DNA of 64,000 nt from Ananas comosus. Lineage: Eukaryota > Streptophyta > Magnoliopsida > Poales > Bromeliaceae. The notes under the pieces are model-generated. The model made no database searches and was not told where the DNA came from. It saw nothing but the letters and a program-made list of their open reading frames with translations. The DNA lies in NCBI RefSeq assembly GCF_001540865.1, contig NC_033637.1, positions 460,463 through 524,462 on the forward strand, in the 5' to 3' direction. Below, piece after piece: positions 62,801 through 64,000 of the stretch; within the stretch, counting starts at the first letter, position 1; every line of letters begins with the position of its first letter. The position numbers and the translations under genes are program-made.

Positions 62801-63436
62801 TTTAAATTAGAATTCGAATTTGAATTCAAAATCAAAATTTGAATTTAAAATTCCTATTTAAAATCAGAATTTAAATTTGAAATTTGAAAAAATAAATTTA
62901 AACCTAAATTTAAATTATTTATTTAAATTTTAAATAAATGTGTAGGGGTATTTTCAGAATAGTATTAGCTTTTATCATCAGGATTACTGAAATATATAAA
63001 ACAATCTAAACAAAATAAACTTACATATGTAGTAATCCGGCATTACATTATTGCACTGAACCAAACGAAATAATGCAACTGTAGTAGTCTAAAAAATAGA
63101 TGTTAGATTACAAGTCATATTGAAATAATCAGTGATACTGTATAACGCGAACCAAACGGGTCCTTAAAGAGAGTCGGGTACTGGATACTAATTCAGATAG
63201 ACCAGTTCAAGTGTCCTTTTTTTATAAATTTTCGTTCTTCTTTAGATATTCAACGTAAATCCGTGTCGGACCAGCATGTGAAGAATGTACAGAGAGAAAC
63301 GGAAGGAGGTCGTTCTTACTCTCATGAGGAATCTGCAAATGCAGCGGTGGTGGCAGCAGCAGCAGAGGCCAGAAAGAGGAGGAAGGAGCTCACCAAATTG
63401 AAACAGATGCACGGAAGACAGTTTGGGTTTCAATAG
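59812..63436 (+). CDS. bZIP transcription factor with N-x7-I basic region (bZIP72/group M-like)
   Basis: There are seven exons: 59812-60069, 60993-61160, 61244-61321, 61474-61539, 61661-61726, 61815-62238 and 63246-63436. They make 1251 bases, 416 residues. Exon 6 starts at GCGAAG|GAAACC because the alternative AG at 61766 would leave a 40-base intron. The N-terminus is Gly/Glu-rich with VELDAARALADMA (about 32-44). The basic region is AKRLRRVLANRESARQTIRR, with Asn156 but Ile164 where Arg or Lys is usual. The zipper is coded by two 66-base exons, with heptad positions L, L, M, A, L, L. After it come a Pro-rich part, a Glu run (EEEEEEEE, exon 6), a C-terminal Ala tract and a basic end (EARKRRKELTKLKQMHGRQF). 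From memory, this basic region is like Arabidopsis bZIP72. Intron 6 contains a transposon-like insertion. Confidence 0.88.
60075..60114 (+). repeat. (TCC)n microsatellite at the start of bZIP intron 1
   Basis: About eleven TCC units begin only a few bases after the exon 1 donor (GAG|GTAGC). If intron 1 is retained, the frame reads a poly-Ser tract and ends at TAG (60115-60117). Confidence 0.85.
60505..60700. mobile_element. MITE-like piece in bZIP intron 1
   Basis: It begins gggtcggtttggtttggttc and contains gaaaaaggttttctgtagaa and the inverted-like aaaaagttttccattcattc. The right end is not clear. GTTTGG-type ends are common in plant MITEs. Confidence 0.3.
62250..63170. mobile_element. AT-rich inverted-repeat element in bZIP intron 6
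   Basis: The left end TGCGTTTGGTTCGTGTTAT matches the reverse complement of the right end CCCGTTTGGTTCGCGTTAT. Subterminal words also match in inverted orientation (gattacagagtatcct, aatctaacatct). The interior (about 62470-62940) is permuted AAATTT low complexity like that at 32.04-32.6 kb, with a short gaaatt tandem run (62594-62620). Confidence 0.7.
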
Positions 63437-64000
63437 TGGGGTATGAGATTAAGAAGACAAGGGGATGACTAGTGCTGTTCTGACTCTCAAGTATTTGACT
63501 CAACTGAAGATATAGGAACTTGTGAGAATCTGCACCTGTCAATGAAGTGCTGCTGGGTTTTGCTGAACTGTGTTTGTGTAAACTTAGTCCCAAATGCTTA
63601 AATTTGTGGAAAGCCTGTGATTGAAAACAGTCTTCATCATACATCCTTGTTTAGAAATGAGATCATTTTGGTAAGCAAGCAATTTAACTAATTGTACAGT
63701 TTTGATTGTTTGTAATTATCTGTTGATTTGTGTCAGTGGCTGGAGAGTATTGACTTTGTGCACTGAGATCACCACTTGCAAGTGTCAAGTGTCATAGACT
63801 TCAATATCTCATGGTTTAAGGTGATTTAAGTGTCATTTGATTCTCTAGTCTAGATCTATTCCTTCCCTTGTTCAAAGTGTGCTAGCGAGATTGCTATATT
63901 TATTATAATACTGAACAAGATAAGTGGGTGGTTATAAATCGATTCAAGGTACTAGAATTATATTATGACAACAATAATTGGAATGATTATCTGGTAAAAC
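63437..64000 (+). other. bZIP 3' UTR and flank
   Basis: This is the probable 3' UTR of the bZIP gene; no other gene was seen to the window end. Confidence 0.5.

Overview
This is a window of plant nuclear DNA, most likely from a monocot. Genes are split by many GT-AG introns and have GC-rich first exons. The intergenic DNA is AT-rich and full of small inverted-repeat elements and tRNA-derived SINEs. Protein content (ORANGE, NAC, OTU deubiquitinase, DCP1, plant bZIP) is typical of flowering plants. I cannot fix the species from sequence alone; a commelinid monocot such as pineapple would fit but is a guess.

Layout. 1-5.1 kb: no recognisable gene, one SINE. 5.1-18.0 kb, minus strand: a tandem cluster of paralogous two-exon genes for short secreted proteins (signal peptide, Gly/Arg-rich middle, hydrophobic tail). 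Only the rightmost copy (16950-18041) is fully intact. Two first-exon copies (8.4 and 11.5 kb) sit between long inverted arms in a roughly 3-kb tandem duplication. 18372-20589: a non-autonomous Helitron with good termini. 21.6-31.5 kb, all minus strand: ubiquitin-eL40 fusion (frame broken by several 1-base indels), ribosomal protein S14, tRNA-Leu(UAG), and an intact ORANGE (OR) chaperone gene. 31.8-39 kb: gene-poor, with several inverted-repeat elements. 39.2-40.9 kb, plus strand: a NAC090-like transcription factor. 40.9-45.7 kb: repeats and one orphan exon-like fragment. 45.8-50.6 kb, minus strand: decapping activator DCP1. 52.7-57.9 kb, plus strand, divergent from DCP1: an OTU deubiquitinase close to OTLD1. 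59.8-63.4 kb, plus strand: a bZIP factor with a non-canonical basic region.

For the intact genes, exon coordinates were solved by hand from splice sites and phase. Exon sums are whole codons: S14 151 aa, OR 324 aa, NAC 248 aa, DCP1 341 aa, OTU 533 aa, bZIP 416 aa, small secreted protein 123 aa. In contrast, repeated sequence (ubiquitin, the secreted-protein paralogues, the inverted arms) carries many single-base indels. There is also a 25-N gap flanked by two copies of the same about 245 bp. This pattern suggests parts of the assembly are unpolished long-read filler, so broken frames there should not be read as biology without checking.

The genes share no operon-like logic. The two ribosomal-protein genes are neighbours on one strand. 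DCP1 and the OTU gene share a divergent upstream region loaded with nested transposons. The most novel-looking items are the secreted-protein cluster with its arm-enclosed first exons, the Helitron, the SINE family with clear target-site duplications, and the paired inverted-repeat elements with GC-rich cores.
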